This document shows positions 1-10,026 of a stretch of 64,000 nucleotides of DNA, piece after piece. Made by a program: the position numbers and the translations under genes. Below the pieces are notes generated by a model. It was not told where the DNA came from. It made no database searches and worked only from the letters and a program-made list of their open reading frames with translations. This DNA comes from Agromyces albus (GTDB lineage: Bacteria > Actinomycetota > Actinomycetes > Actinomycetales > Microbacteriaceae), in NCBI RefSeq assembly GCF_030815405.1, contig NZ_JAUSWX010000001.1, positions 1,302,001 through 1,366,000 on the forward strand, in the 5' to 3' direction. How positions within the stretch are numbered: position 1 is the stretch's first letter; every line of letters begins with the position of its first letter.

Positions 1-505
1 CGGCGACGCGGGCGAGGCTCACGGGCGAGAGTCCCTTCGGCAGGGCGGCGTGGCGGCGGGATGCCGCGCCGAGGAACTGGTCGACCCCGCGCTGGTCGAG
101 GGTCGCGAGAGGTGCCGCCGCCTGGTCGGCGGCGATCCCGCGACGCACCTCTTCGAGTCGTTCAGCGAGGCTCGCACCCGAGAACGGCTTCACGAGATAG
201 TGGCGCACGCCGAGGAGCCGGGCCTTCCTCACGGTGTCGAGGTCACGTGCGGCGGTCACGGCGATGACCTCGACGTCGTCGCCGGCGGCACGGACCCGGC
301 GCAGCACGTCGAGGCCGCCGAGGTCGGGGAGGTAGACGTCGAGCAACACGAGCTGCGGTCGATGCAGTTCGATCGCGGCGATCGCCTCGGCGCCGGTGTG
401 CGCCTCGGCGACGACGACGAATCCCGGCTGGGCGTCGACGAACGCTCGATTCACGTGCGCGACGGCGAAGTCGTCGTCGACGATGACGGCCCGGATGCCG
501 CTCAT
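1..505 (-). CDS. Response regulator, CitB/DcuR type (C-terminus cut off by window edge)
   Basis: Cytoplasmic transcriptional regulator, partner of the sensor kinase that follows it. The ATG at 505-503 overlaps the next gene's stop (ATGA), although the kinase is read second on paper: both lie on the minus strand and the kinase is upstream. The receiver domain is complete: acidic pocket D10-D12, phospho-acceptor D56 in the LLDVYLPD context, and the conserved lysine in the later LVKPF motif. After a linker the sequence runs off the window at about residue 168, so most of the DNA-binding domain is not seen. Its location beside tctCBA suggests it controls uptake of tri- or dicarboxylates. Identity as a receiver protein is certain; the ligand class is inferred. 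Confidence 0.9.
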   Translation of the reverse strand, partial: MSGIRAVIVDDDFAVAHVNRAFVDAQPGFVVVAEAHTGAEAIAAIELHRPQLVLLDVYLPDLGGLDVLRRVRAAGDDVEVIAVTAARDLDTVRKARLLGVRHYLVKPFSGASLAERLEEVRRGIAADQAAAPLATLDQRGVDQFLGAASRRHAALPKGLSPVSLARVA

Positions 506-2130
506 CGCCGCGCTCCGATCTGCTCGATCGTCGTGGTGGGGGCGGCCGGCCTCCACGGAAGGCGGACGATGAACCGAGCGCCTCCGCTGGGGGACTCGTG
601 AACCGCCGCCGAGCCACCGAGGCGAGCGGCGACCCGCTTCACGATGGTGAGCCCGATGCCGCGGCGTGCCTTGCCGGGCGCGGCGGCCTTATCGCTCACA
701 TCGGGTTCGAAGATGTGGTTCCGGAGGCCGGCGGGCACGCCGGGTCCGTCGTCGTCGACTCGCACCACGAGGATGCCGGGCTCGAGGTCGTCGCGGATCG
801 AGAGGGTGATGGATCCGCCGAGCGCACACGCCTCGATGGCGTTGTCGAGCAGATTGCCGACGACGGTCAGGAGCTCGGTGCGCGGCAGGACGTCGCCGGC
901 AGCGTCGAGGTGCGACTCCGGATCGAGTTCGAGGCCGAGCCCCAGCTCTTGCGCCCGACTCCGCTTGGCGAGCACGAGCGCGGCGGTCTCGACGTCGCCG
1001 ATGCCGTCGTGTTCGTCGAGCGCCGAGAGCGCCCCGCCGCTGCCGACCCGTTCGATGAACGCGACGGCGGCTTCGACGTGGCCGAGCTCGAGCAGGCCGC
1101 TCACGACGTGCAGCTTGTTCGAGAACTCGTGCGATTGGGCGCGCAGCCCGTCGGCGAGGCCCTGGGCGCCCTCGAGCTCTCGCAGCATCGTCTCGAGTTC
1201 GGTGCGGTCGCGGAGGATCGCGATCGACCCCACCTCGCGACCGTCGACCCGCACCCGGTCGCCGTGCACGAGCAGGATGCGCTCTCCGGAGAGCACCGGG
1301 GTCTCACGATCCTCGCCTGACGCGATGAACCGGGCGAGCTCTCGATCGAGCGCCGACTCCACGTGTTCGCCGAGCACGGCTTCCGGATCCTCGAGGTCGA
1401 GCAGCCGGGCCGCGGCGTCGTTCACGAGCACGATCCGTCCGGCGTCGTCGACCGCGATGAGCCCCTCGCGGATCCCGTGCAGCATCGCCTCGCGGGTCTC
1501 GAGCATCGCGCGGATCTCCTCGGGTTCGAGTCCGTAGATGCGGCGGCGGATGAGGCGACCGATCCAGGCCGAGCCCACCACGCCGACGACTGCGGCGATG
1601 ACGAGCACGATGAGGAGCTCGCTGAGGCCTCCGAGGAAGTCCTCGCGCAGGTCGGACTCGAGGATGCCGACCGACACCTGCCCCATCACCTCGCCCTCAT
1701 CGTCGAAGATCGGCACCTTCACGCGCCAGGATTCGCCGAGGGTGCCCGTCTGCGTGCCGACGTAGATCTCGCCCGACAGCGGGATCGCGGGGTCGGTCGA
1801 CACCTTCTCGCCGATGCGGTCGGGGTTCGGGTGCGAATAGCGGATCCCGAGGTCGTTCGCGACGACGACATAGGTGACCTTGGAGGCGCGCCGGATGACC
1901 TCGGCGACGGGCTGGATGGTCGAGGACGGGTCGTCGTCGTCGAACGCATCGGTGATCGCGGGCAATCCCGCGACCGATTGCGCGACCGCGATCATGCGGT
2001 CCTGGTAGGCCTCGCGCAGTTGTCGCTCCTGCAGCCACACCGCCGTGAGCCCCGTGCCGATCACGGTGATAAGCACGATGGCGACCTGCAGCAGCAAGAG
2101 CTGCATGCCAAGCGTCATCGACCGGCCCAC
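502..2130 (-). CDS. Sensor histidine kinase, CitA/DcuS family
   Basis: Membrane-bound sensor of extracellular carboxylates (known for CitA/DcuS relatives). The 542-residue protein has TM1 at about 9-31, an extracytoplasmic sensor domain at 40-165 with the family pattern GIRYSHPNPDRIG (95-107), TM2 at about 170-192, a cytoplasmic PAS domain at 210-310, a SpoOB-type dimerisation helix with phospho-acceptor H334 (SHEFSNKLHV), and an ATPase domain with N-box NLLDNAIEA (426-434), DDGPGV (460-465) and RRGIGLTIV (489-497). All catalytic elements are intact. Its stop overlaps the regulator start, so they are translationally coupled. The start is uncertain by a few codons; a second ATG lies 4 codons in. 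Confidence 0.93.
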   Translation of the reverse strand: MGRSMTLGMQLLLLQVAIVLITVIGTGLTAVWLQERQLREAYQDRMIAVAQSVAGLPAITDAFDDDDPSSTIQPVAEVIRRASKVTYVVVANDLGIRYSHPNPDRIGEKVSTDPAIPLSGEIYVGTQTGTLGESWRVKVPIFDDEGEVMGQVSVGILESDLREDFLGGLSELLIVLVIAAVVGVVGSAWIGRLIRRRIYGLEPEEIRAMLETREAMLHGIREGLIAVDDAGRIVLVNDAAARLLDLEDPEAVLGEHVESALDRELARFIASGEDRETPVLSGERILLVHGDRVRVDGREVGSIAILRDRTELETMLRELEGAQGLADGLRAQSHEFSNKLHVVSGLLELGHVEAAVAFIERVGSGGALSALDEHDGIGDVETAALVLAKRSRAQELGLGLELDPESHLDAAGDVLPRTELLTVVGNLLDNAIEACALGGSITLSIRDDLEPGILVVRVDDDGPGVPAGLRNHIFEPDVSDKAAAPGKARRGIGLTIVKRVAARLGGSAAVHESPSGGARFIVRLPWRPAAPTTTIEQIGARR

Positions 2131-2175
2131 TCATCAAGTGTGCCCCACCGATACGCACGTCAGCACCGGCGCGAG

Positions 2176-2218
2176 TGACCAATATGACCGTAAAGAACTA
2201 AAATGACCAGTACGACCC
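2176..2218. promoter_or_regulatory. Probable operator: two 15-nt direct repeats between kinase and tctC
   Basis: TGACCAATATGACCG at 2176-2190 and TGACCAGTACGACCC at 2204-2218 match at 12 of 15 positions and are 28 bases apart, close to three helical turns. They lie in an A/T-richer patch between divergent genes, where CitB-type regulators usually bind. The second copy overlaps an ATG that could be mistaken for the start of tctC. Binding by the neighbouring regulator is inferred. Confidence 0.5.
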
Positions 2219-2319
2219 TTATGTCCGCAGCCTTCCACGGGCGGGCACATCCTTCTAGCGTCATCCGCACATCGATCGTTCTGCCCGCGGATGGACTCGG
2301 GCGCTCAAGGAGGAGAATT

Positions 2320-3387
2320 TTGCGATCACACAGCAGGCCGCGTACCTCGGCCGAAATCTCGAACTCGCGCAAGCGGGCCACCCGTGGCGGGCTGGCGACG
2401 ATCGGCGTCGTCACGATGCTGGGCCTCGCCGCCTGCGCTGCCCCGGATGCCGGGGGCGGCAGTGATGCGGAGGGCGAGGCGGTCTCGCTCGACTCCGTGA
2501 ACCTCATCGCGCCGGCCGACCCCGGCGGCGGCTGGGACCAGACGGCACGCGCCATGTCGGAGGTGCTCACCTCCGAGGACCTCGTCGGCTCGGCCCCCGT
2601 CGAGAACATCCCCGGTGCCGGTGGCACCGTCGGCCTCGCGTCGCTCGCGAATGAGCGGGATCCTGCGACGCTCATGGTCATGGGTCTTGTGATGGTGGGT
2701 GCCGTCGAGACGAACGCCTCGGACGTGCGCATCGAGGATGTCACGCCGATCGCGAAGCTCACGGAGGAGGCGCTCGTGCTCGTCGTGCCGGCGTCCTCGC
2801 CCTACAAGACCACCGAGGACCTCGTCGACGCGATCGTCGAGGACGGCGCGGCGATCTCGGTCACTGGCGGTTCAGCGGGCGGCGCCGACCACATCCTCGC
2901 GGGCATGCTGCTCACCGAGGCGGGCGTGGATCCGGCCGACATCCCGTCGACCCTCAACTACATCCCGAACGCGGGTGGCGGCGAGGCGGTCACGATGCTG
3001 CTCGGCAACACGGTGCAGGCCGGCATCTCGGGCGTCGGCGAGTTCGTCGAGCAGATCGAGGCGGGGGAGCTCCGCGCCCTCGCGGTCTCCTCGCCCGAGC
3101 CGGTCGAGCTGCTTCCTGACACGCCCACCCTCATCGAAGAGGGCTACGACGTCGAGCTCACCAACTGGCGTGGCGTCGTGGCGCCCAGCGAGGCATCCGA
3201 GGCCGACATCGAGGCGCTGACCACACTCGTCACCGAGATGCACGACTCCGAAGGCTGGGCGGCGACGCTCGAGGAGCGGGGCTGGGCTGACGCGTTCCTC
3301 GTCGGCGACGAGTTCCAGGCCTTCCTCGAGGGCAACATCGCCGAAGTGACGGAGACGCTCAAGACGATCGGCCTGGTCGAATCATGA
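2320..3387 (+). CDS. tctC: Tripartite tricarboxylate transporter solute-binding lipoprotein (TctC/Bug family)
   Basis: Extracytoplasmic lipoprotein that captures the carboxylate and presents it to TctAB. I chose the TTG at 2320 (355 aa) because AAGGAGGAG sits at 2307-2315 and because the protein then begins with a basic signal peptide ending in the lipobox LAAC. Starting at 2203 would add 39 residues encoded by the operator region. The Bug-family features are visible: PADPGGGWDQTARAM near the mature N-terminus, NIPGAGGTVG, and the central GGSAGGADH segment. The stop overlaps the tctB start (ATGA). The substrate cannot be read from the sequence. Confidence 0.93.
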   Translation: MRSHSRPRTSAEISNSRKRATRGGLATIGVVTMLGLAACAAPDAGGGSDAEGEAVSLDSVNLIAPADPGGGWDQTARAMSEVLTSEDLVGSAPVENIPGAGGTVGLASLANERDPATLMVMGLVMVGAVETNASDVRIEDVTPIAKLTEEALVLVVPASSPYKTTEDLVDAIVEDGAAISVTGGSAGGADHILAGMLLTEAGVDPADIPSTLNYIPNAGGGEAVTMLLGNTVQAGISGVGEFVEQIEAGELRALAVSSPEPVELLPDTPTLIEEGYDVELTNWRGVVAPSEASEADIEALTTLVTEMHDSEGWAATLEERGWADAFLVGDEFQAFLEGNIAEVTETLKTIGLVES

Positions 3388-3950
3388 CCGGTCAGGCACC
3401 GGCTCCCCTCGACGCCTCGGCGTCGGGGGGAGCCCGCGTGCCGTGCAGCGCCCGCACGCCCATCGGCGAGTACGCGTTCGCGGCAGTCTGCGCCGCGCTC
3501 GGCGTATACGCGATCGTGGGTGCCGGATTCATCCGGGTGCCGCCCGGTTCGGCGAGCGTGCTCGGTCCTCGCGTATTCCCCTACGGCGTGGGAATACTGC
3601 TCGTCGCGGCGGCCTTGGTGGTCATCGTCCAGGTCGTACGCGGGCACCGCGGAGTCCCCGACGAAGGGGAGGACGTCGATCCGGATGCCCCCACCGACTG
3701 GCTCACCGTCGCGAAGCTCATCGCGTTCTTCCTCTCCCAACTGGTGCTCATCGAGCTCGCGGGGTGGCCGATCGCCGTCACCGTGCTCTTCGGCGGGGCG
3801 GCGTGGTCGCTCGGTGCGAAGCGGTGGTGGGTGGCCTTGCTCATCGGGCTCGGACTCGGCCTCGTGACGCAACTCGTCTTCGGCGGCTGGCTGGGGCTCT
3901 CACTGCCCGCCGGCCCCCTACTCGACTGGATCCCGATCTTCCATGGATAG
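3384..3950 (+). CDS. tctB: Tripartite tricarboxylate transporter small membrane subunit TctB
   Basis: Small membrane partner of TctA. The protein has 188 residues, about four hydrophobic segments (roughly 28-48, 65-85, 112-135 and 140-170) and the typical early motif [11 protein letters not shown]. It begins with ATG overlapping the tctC stop by four bases and ends eight bases inside tctA, so the three genes form one translationally coupled operon. Family sequence conservation is low, so the call rests on size, topology and position between tctC and tctA. Confidence 0.9.
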   Translation: MTGQAPAPLDASASGGARVPCSARTPIGEYAFAAVCAALGVYAIVGAGFIRVPPGSASVLGPRVFPYGVGILLVAAALVVIVQVVRGHRGVPDEGEDVDPDAPTDWLTVAKLIAFFLSQLVLIELAGWPIAVTVLFGGAAWSLGAKRWWVALLIGLGLGLVTQLVFGGWLGLSLPAGPLLDWIPIFHG

Positions 3951-5511
3951 CCTCAACGCACTGCTCGAGGGCTTCGCCACCGCGCTCCAGCCCCAGTACC
4001 TCCTCTACGCACTCTTCGGAGTGTTCATCGGCACCGCCGTCGGCGTGCTCCCCGGCATCGGGCCGGCCATGACGGTCGCGCTCCTCCTGCCGCTCACCTA
4101 CACGCTCGACCCGACCGGCGCGCTCATCGTGTTCGCGGGCATCTACTACGGCGGCATGTACGGCGGCTCGACGACGTCGATCCTCCTGAACACGCCGGGG
4201 GAGTCCTCGTCGATCGCCACCGCGCTCGAGGGCAATCGCATGGCCAAGGCCGGGCGCGGAGCCGCTGCGCTCGCGACCGCCGCGCTCGGTTCCTTCGTCG
4301 CGGGCACCATCGCGACCGTCGCGCTCACGTTCCTCGCCCCCGGCATCGCGAGACTCGCGGTCCAGCTCGGCCCCGCCGACTACTTCGCGCTCATCGTGGT
4401 CGCCTTCCTCACGGTGGGTGCCCTGCTGGGTTCGAGCGTGCCGCGCGGGCTCGTCTCCCTTGGCCTGGGCCTCATGCTCGGCCTCGTCGGCACCGAGGTG
4501 CTGAGCGGCCAGCAGCGATACACCCTGGGCATCCCGACCCTCTCCGACGGCATCGATGTCGTCCTCATTGCGGTCGGCCTCTTCGCGCTCGGCGAGGCGC
4601 TCTACGTCGCATCCCGTTTGCGCCACGGGGCGGTAGCCGTCATCCCGGTGACTCGTGGACGACACAACTGGCTGTCCCGTCGCGACTGGGCCCGCTCTTG
4701 GCGCCCATGGCTGCGAGGCACGGCGATCGGCTTCCCGATCGGCACGATCCCTGCAGGCGGTGCGGATGTCGCGACGTTCCTGTCCTATGCGACCGAGCGC
4801 AAGCTCGCCAAGGGCGGCGCGAAGGCCGAGTTCGGTCGCGGCGCGATCGAGGGTGTCGCCGGACCCGAGGCGGCGAACAACGCGGCCGCAGCGGGCGTCC
4901 TGGTGCCGCTGCTCACCCTCGGCCTGCCGACGACCGCGACCGCGGCGATCATCCTGTCCGCGTTCCAGACCTATGGCATCCGACCGGGCCCGCAGCTCTT
5001 CGAGACGCAAGCAGGGCTGGTCTGGGCGCTCATCGCCAGCCTCTACATCGGCAACGTCATGCTGCTCGTGCTGAACCTGCCGCTCGTGGGCATGTGGGTG
5101 AAGGTGCTCCGGATTCCGCGGCCGTACCTGTACGCGGGCATCCTCTCGTTCGCCGCGCTCGGTGCGTACGCACTGCACTTCAACGTGTTCGACACGCTCA
5201 TCCTGCTCGTCATCGGACTCATCGGTTTCCTCATGCGGCGGTACGGCTATCCCGTGGCGCCGATGGTTGTCGGCGGCATCCTGGGGCCGATGGCCGAAGA
5301 GCAGTTGCGCAAGTCCATGGCCATCAGCCAGGGCGACCTCCTGTACCTCGTGCACAGTCCGTTCGCGATCGTCGCCTACGCAACGCTCGCGCTCATCATC
5401 GGACTGGGTGTCTGGTTGAAGCGGCGCAAGGCGCGCCTGGAGTCAACCCCCACTCTGGTGCCAACGGGCGCGATCGCCGCCCTCGATGAGCGCGAACCCG
5501 AGAAATCCTGA
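3943..5511 (+). CDS. tctA: Tripartite tricarboxylate transporter permease TctA
   Basis: Large transport subunit; it moves the solute delivered by TctC, presumably using an ion gradient as known for the family. The 522-residue polytopic protein carries the two TctA signatures: the N-terminal [21 protein letters not shown] loop region, and the second repeat containing [16 protein letters not shown] and [14 protein letters not shown] with [10 protein letters not shown]. Length and topology (about 11-12 membrane segments) fit the family. It is the last gene of the tct operon. Confidence 0.95.
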   Translation: MDSLNALLEGFATALQPQYLLYALFGVFIGTAVGVLPGIGPAMTVALLLPLTYTLDPTGALIVFAGIYYGGMYGGSTTSILLNTPGESSSIATALEGNRMAKAGRGAAALATAALGSFVAGTIATVALTFLAPGIARLAVQLGPADYFALIVVAFLTVGALLGSSVPRGLVSLGLGLMLGLVGTEVLSGQQRYTLGIPTLSDGIDVVLIAVGLFALGEALYVASRLRHGAVAVIPVTRGRHNWLSRRDWARSWRPWLRGTAIGFPIGTIPAGGADVATFLSYATERKLAKGGAKAEFGRGAIEGVAGPEAANNAAAAGVLVPLLTLGLPTTATAAIILSAFQTYGIRPGPQLFETQAGLVWALIASLYIGNVMLLVLNLPLVGMWVKVLRIPRPYLYAGILSFAALGAYALHFNVFDTLILLVIGLIGFLMRRYGYPVAPMVVGGILGPMAEEQLRKSMAISQGDLLYLVHSPFAIVAYATLALIIGLGVWLKRRKARLESTPTLVPTGAIAALDEREPEKS

Positions 5512-5536
5512 GCCGAACAGGGCACGGCCGGCGTGA

Positions 5537-5562
5537 GGAATAGTCTTCGTGAACACCCTGTT
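5537..5562 (+). promoter_or_regulatory. SigR/SigH-type promoter upstream of clgR
   Basis: GGAAT at 5537-5541, then exactly 18 bases, then GTT at 5560-5562, matches the actinobacterial SigR/SigH oxidative- and heat-stress consensus (GGGAAT-N18-GTT). Transcription would start near 5569, giving a leader of about 120 nt that contains an 8-bp hairpin (5616-5623 with 5638-5645). clgR is a known member of such regulons in Corynebacterium. Assignment here is by consensus only. Confidence 0.55.
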
Positions 5563-5688
5563 ACATGTGGCAGGTTCACACGGAAGGCCCAGTGTGCGAC
5601 GCTAGATTAGAAGACACGGGAAGTCCGAAGTGACGAGCTTCCCGTTCTGATACCGGCGGAGTCGCAAGGCGGAGAGAAGGAGGTTCCG

Positions 5689-5997
5689 ATGGTTCTGGTT
5701 CGACAAGAGATCGGCGATGTGCTGAGGGACTTCCGTCTGCAGAAGGGCCGCACCCTTCGGCAGGTGGCGAGCAAGGCAAGCGTCGCGCTCGGGTACCTGA
5801 GCGAGGTGGAGCGCGGCCAGAAAGAGGCCTCCTCCGAGATTCTCGCTTCGGTGGCCGACGCCCTCGACACGCCCATCTCCGTGATCATGCACGAGGTCGG
5901 AGACCGCATCGCGGTTCTCGAAGGCCTCTCGGTGGTGCCTGACAGCCTGCCCGACGAGCTCGTTGCCGAGTTCGACGCAGACATGATGGTCCGCTGA
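5689..5997 (+). CDS. clgR: ClgR/PopR-type XRE-family transcriptional activator
   Basis: DNA-binding activator of Clp protease and other protein-quality-control genes in actinobacteria. The 102-residue protein is nearly all one helix-turn-helix domain (about 7-70), with RDFRLQKGRTLRQVASKASV followed by the recognition helix region LGYLSEVERGQKEASSEIL, which matches ClgR. The ribosome site GGAGAGAAGGAGG directly precedes the ATG. The short acidic tail may act in protein turnover, since ClgR itself is a Clp substrate in relatives. Position ahead of DUF3046 and recA is conserved in the phylum. Confidence 0.93.
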   Translation: MVLVRQEIGDVLRDFRLQKGRTLRQVASKASVALGYLSEVERGQKEASSEILASVADALDTPISVIMHEVGDRIAVLEGLSVVPDSLPDELVAEFDADMMVR

Positions 5998-6017
5998 CCC
6001 AGTTCGTTCCAACGCAT

Positions 6018-6039
6018 CGGCCGGTCCTCGGACCGGCCG
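6018..6039 (+). terminator. Perfect 10-bp hairpin after clgR
   Basis: The arm cggccggtcc (6018-6027) and its exact complement ggaccggccg (6030-6039) enclose two bases. No U-run follows, so it is either a weak actinobacterial terminator or an RNA-stabilising hairpin between clgR and the next gene. Confidence 0.5.
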
Positions 6040-6061
6040 ATTGCATGCCCGGAGGCACCCG

Positions 6062-6310
6062 TTGAGACTGAGCGAGTTCCAGATCGCCGTCGAAGAGGAG
6101 TTCGGCCCCGGCTATGCCGGCGTGCTCGTGAACGACCTGGTGCTCGCGACGTTCGACGGGCGCACGGCCCGCCAGGCGCTCGCCGACGGCGTCGACCCGC
6201 GCGCGGTCTGGCTCGCGCTCTGCGATGCCGCCGACGTGCCGCCTGCTCGCCGGCACGGCGTGGGCCGGCGGCGCCAGCCCGGCTCGCATGACGCCCGCGG
6301 TGCCGGCTGA
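6062..6310 (+). CDS. DUF3046 family protein
   Basis: Small protein of unknown function, 82 residues, nearly always found next to recA in actinobacteria. The start is TTG at 6062, giving the family-typical MRLSEF N-terminus with GGAGG at 6051-6055; the TTG at 6041 would add seven non-conserved residues. Conserved family features seen are LVNDLVLATFDGRTARQAL and PRAVWLALCDAADVP. The C-terminal tail after residue 62 is basic and variable. No function can be deduced. Confidence 0.85.
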   Translation: MRLSEFQIAVEEEFGPGYAGVLVNDLVLATFDGRTARQALADGVDPRAVWLALCDAADVPPARRHGVGRRRQPGSHDARGAG

Positions 6311-6380
6311 ACTCTCGCTGCAGGTGGCCTCTTCCGCCGCGACAACCGCCCGAAGACGTGTTCGACACGCGGGCGATCCT

Positions 6381-6396
6381 TCGAACATGCGTTCGG
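6381..6396 (+). promoter_or_regulatory. SOS box of recA (LexA operator)
   Basis: TCGAACATGCGTTCGG matches the actinobacterial and Gram-positive LexA operator TCGAAC-N4-GTTCGA at 11 of 12 fixed positions. A possible -10 (GATAGG, 6404-6409) follows, implying a recA leader of about 190 nt up to 6604; no other gene is seen in 6311-6603. Confidence 0.85.
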
Positions 6397-6603
6397 TTGC
6401 TGCGATAGGCTCCTCAACAGCAGGAGGATCGGCGTTTCCCTCCACATCCCCGTCGAACACGGCGTCGGATGTCGGTGGTCGGCCATACGGTCGAAGCGTC
6501 GGAACACACCGCAACCGCCTTGTCGCGAGACGCCGCGGGTCACGGCCCGCAACGTGGAACGACAGCCTAGAGGCAGCAACGTCGAGCATCAAAGGAGCCA
6601 GCA

Positions 6604-7674
<1,071 letters not shown>

Positions 7675-7711
7675 CACTGTTCTGCACGAAGACCGGGGAG
7701 AGGAGCGACAC

Positions 7712-8416
7712 ATGAGTGATGAGTCATCGGAGCACCTCGCCCCGGTCTCGTACCTGCCATGGGCGACGCCGGCAGGGGAGGCACAGCGAGCATCGCCCGA
7801 GTCCCGAGCTGAGCCCGTGGAGTCGTCGGCCACCGAAGCGCCGGCGGAGCGCCCCCAGCGTCGGGAGTTCGGTGGGCAGAGTCGACTCAGTCGGCGATCA
7901 CGCCTTGCCGCCGTCGATGACGACGACGAGTCCGCCGAGTCCGGTGCCGAGCGCGATGAGCGCATCGACCGGCTCGTCGTGTCGCGGCTCCGGCGGTCCG
8001 CGCTTTCGATCACCGAAGTGCGATCGGTGCTCGTCGAGCACGGCCTCGACGAAGTCGAGGTCGAGGAGTGGATCGAGCGCTACGAGCGACTCGGCTATCT
8101 CGACGATGCCCGACTCGCCGAGCAGGTCGTGCACAGCCACGGTGCGCGTCGCGGCAAGGGGAGCGGCGCCATCATGCAAGAACTCGGACGACGCGGCGTC
8201 GATCCGTCGGCCGCGCGCGCAGCCGTCGATGAGCTCGATCCCGAGGTGGAGCGTGAGAACGCCCACGCGGTCGCCGAGCGACGCGCTCGCCAGCTCACCG
8301 GACTCGATCGCAAGACGGCCGAGCGCCGCCTGTCGGCGTTCCTCCAGCGGCGGGGGTACCCCGGCGATGTCGTGCGTGAGGCGGTGTCGTCCGCACTCGC
8401 AGCCCCAGGCTCGTAA
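7712..8416 (+). CDS. recX: Regulatory protein RecX
   Basis: Inhibits RecA filament extension and ATPase activity. The start is the ATG at 7712 behind GGGGAGAGGAG (7694-7704), giving 234 residues; in-frame sequence further upstream lies in the recA coding region. The first 80 residues are a variable low-complexity extension typical of actinobacterial RecX. The three-helix repeats follow: SALSITEVRSVLVEHGLDEVEVEEWIERYERLGYLDDARLA is diagnostic, then the HGARRGKGSGAI repeat and the C-terminal RRGYPGDVVREAV. Confidence 0.95.
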   Translation: MSDESSEHLAPVSYLPWATPAGEAQRASPESRAEPVESSATEAPAERPQRREFGGQSRLSRRSRLAAVDDDDESAESGAERDERIDRLVVSRLRRSALSITEVRSVLVEHGLDEVEVEEWIERYERLGYLDDARLAEQVVHSHGARRGKGSGAIMQELGRRGVDPSAARAAVDELDPEVERENAHAVAERRARQLTGLDRKTAERRLSAFLQRRGYPGDVVREAVSSALAAPGS

Positions 8417-8428
8417 ACTGGTGCGATC

Positions 8429-10025
8429 ATGAGCACCCTTCACGAGGTCTCGCGCGTCGAGGCCACCGAGTCGGCACCCGCGCCGCGAACCTATGAGGTT
8501 CGCACGTTCGGATGCCAGATGAACGTGCACGACTCCGAGCGGCTCAGCGGCTCACTCGAAGCCGCGGGCTACGTGCCTGCCGACGGCGCCGAGGCCGACA
8601 TCGTGGTCATCAACACGTGCGCCGTCCGCGAGAACGCTGACAACAAGCTCTACGGCAACTTGGGTCACCTCGCGAGCGTCAAGCGCCGCCACGCCGGCAT
8701 GCAGATCGCGGTGGGCGGCTGCCTCGCGCAGAAGGACAAGAACGTCATCCTCGAGAAGGCGCCATGGGTCGACGTCGTCTTCGGCACGCACAACATGGGG
8801 TCGCTCCCGAGCCTGCTCGAGCGTGCACGCCACAACGACGAGGCGCAACTCGAGATCCTCGACTCGCTCGAGGTCTTCCCCTCCACGCTGCCGACGAAGC
8901 GCGATTCGAGCTACAGCGGATGGGTGTCCATCTCCGTCGGCTGCAACAACACCTGCACGTTCTGCATCGTCCCGGCGCTGCGGGGCAAGGAGAAAGACCG
9001 GCGGCCCGGCGACATCCTCGCCGAGATCCAGGCCCTCGTCGACGACGGCGCGATCGAGGTCACGCTGCTCGGGCAGAACGTCAACTCCTATGGCGTCGAG
9101 TTCGGCGACCGTCAGGCGTTCGGCAAGCTGCTCCGCGCGGCCGGCGAGATCGACGGCCTTGAGCGCATCCGCTTCACGAGCCCGCATCCGGCTGCGTTCA
9201 CCGACGACGTCATCGACGCGATGGCCGACACGCCCGCGGTCATGCCCCAGCTGCACATGCCGCTGCAGTCGGGCTCCGACCGCATCCTCAAGGCCATGCG
9301 CCGCTCCTACCGCTCCGAGAAGTTCCTCGGCATCCTCGACCGCGTTCGCGCCCGCATCCCGAACGCGGCCATCTCCACCGACATCATCGTCGGCTTTCCC
9401 GGAGAGACCGAGGAGGACTTCCAAGAGACGCTTCGCGTCGTCGAAGCCGCGCGGTTCGCCTCCGCGTTCACCTTCCAGTACTCCATCCGCCCCGGCACTC
9501 CCGGCTGCGACGATGCCCGACCAGGTGCCGAAGGCCGTCGTCCAAGAGCGCTACGAGCGGCTCATCGCGCTGCAGGAGCGCATCTCCTGGGAGGAGAACC
9601 TGCACGTCGTCGGCCGCCCCGTCGAGGTGCTCATCGCCAACGGCGAGGGCAAGAAAGACGCAGAGACGCATCGCTTGAGCGGCCGCGCCGAAGACAGTCG
9701 GCTCGTGCACTTCGAAGTGCCCCCGGGTTCCGAGCTTCCGCGTCCCGGCGACGTGGTCTCGGTCACCGTCACGCAAGCGGCGCCGTTCCACCTCCTCGCC
9801 GACTCCGTCGACGATGCTCCGCTTCGCATCCGCCGCACGCGAGCCGGCGACGCGTGGGACCGCGCGCAAGCCGAGAGCTGCGGCGTGCCGGCGAGCCCCG
9901 CGTCATCCGTCGCCGGTCGCGTCTCGCTCGGCCTCCCCACGCTGCGCGCCCGTGGCACCGAGCCGCTCGTGGCTCCCGGCGTCGGCACCATGCCCATCTA
10001 CGACCCCACCGACGCCGAACGCTGA
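8429..10025 (+). pseudogene. miaB: tRNA-2-methylthio-N6-dimethylallyladenosine synthase MiaB, interrupted by an apparent 1-base frameshift
   Basis: Radical-SAM methylthiotransferase acting on i6A37 of tRNA. From ATG 8429 the first 358 codons are normal: N-terminal cluster domain ([13 protein letters not shown]), radical-SAM motif CNNTCTFC, and up to SIRPGTP. At 9500-9504 (cccgg) the frame breaks; the sequence continues perfectly in the next frame as [20 protein letters not shown], then the TRAM domain, to the stop at 10025. Deleting one base restores a 531-residue MiaB. There is no second lesion, and miaA follows immediately, so a base-call error is as likely as a real mutation. Confidence 0.88.
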
Positions 10026-10026
10026 C

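Noticed and set aside
2203-2319. ATG 2203 as start of tctC
   Set aside because: It lacks a ribosome site, would place the signal peptide 39 residues inside the protein and overlaps the operator repeats.
5656-5675. ClgR autoregulatory box around GTCGCAAGGCGGA
   Set aside because: The inverted core CGC/GCG has a spacing of three instead of the five bases I recall for ClgR sites; too weak to call.
6466-6480. 15-base match CGGATGTCGGTGGTC shared by the recA leader and the lexA upstream region (19262-19276)
   Set aside because: Orientation relative to the genes is opposite, and a few 15-base matches are expected by chance in 64 kb of GC-rich DNA.
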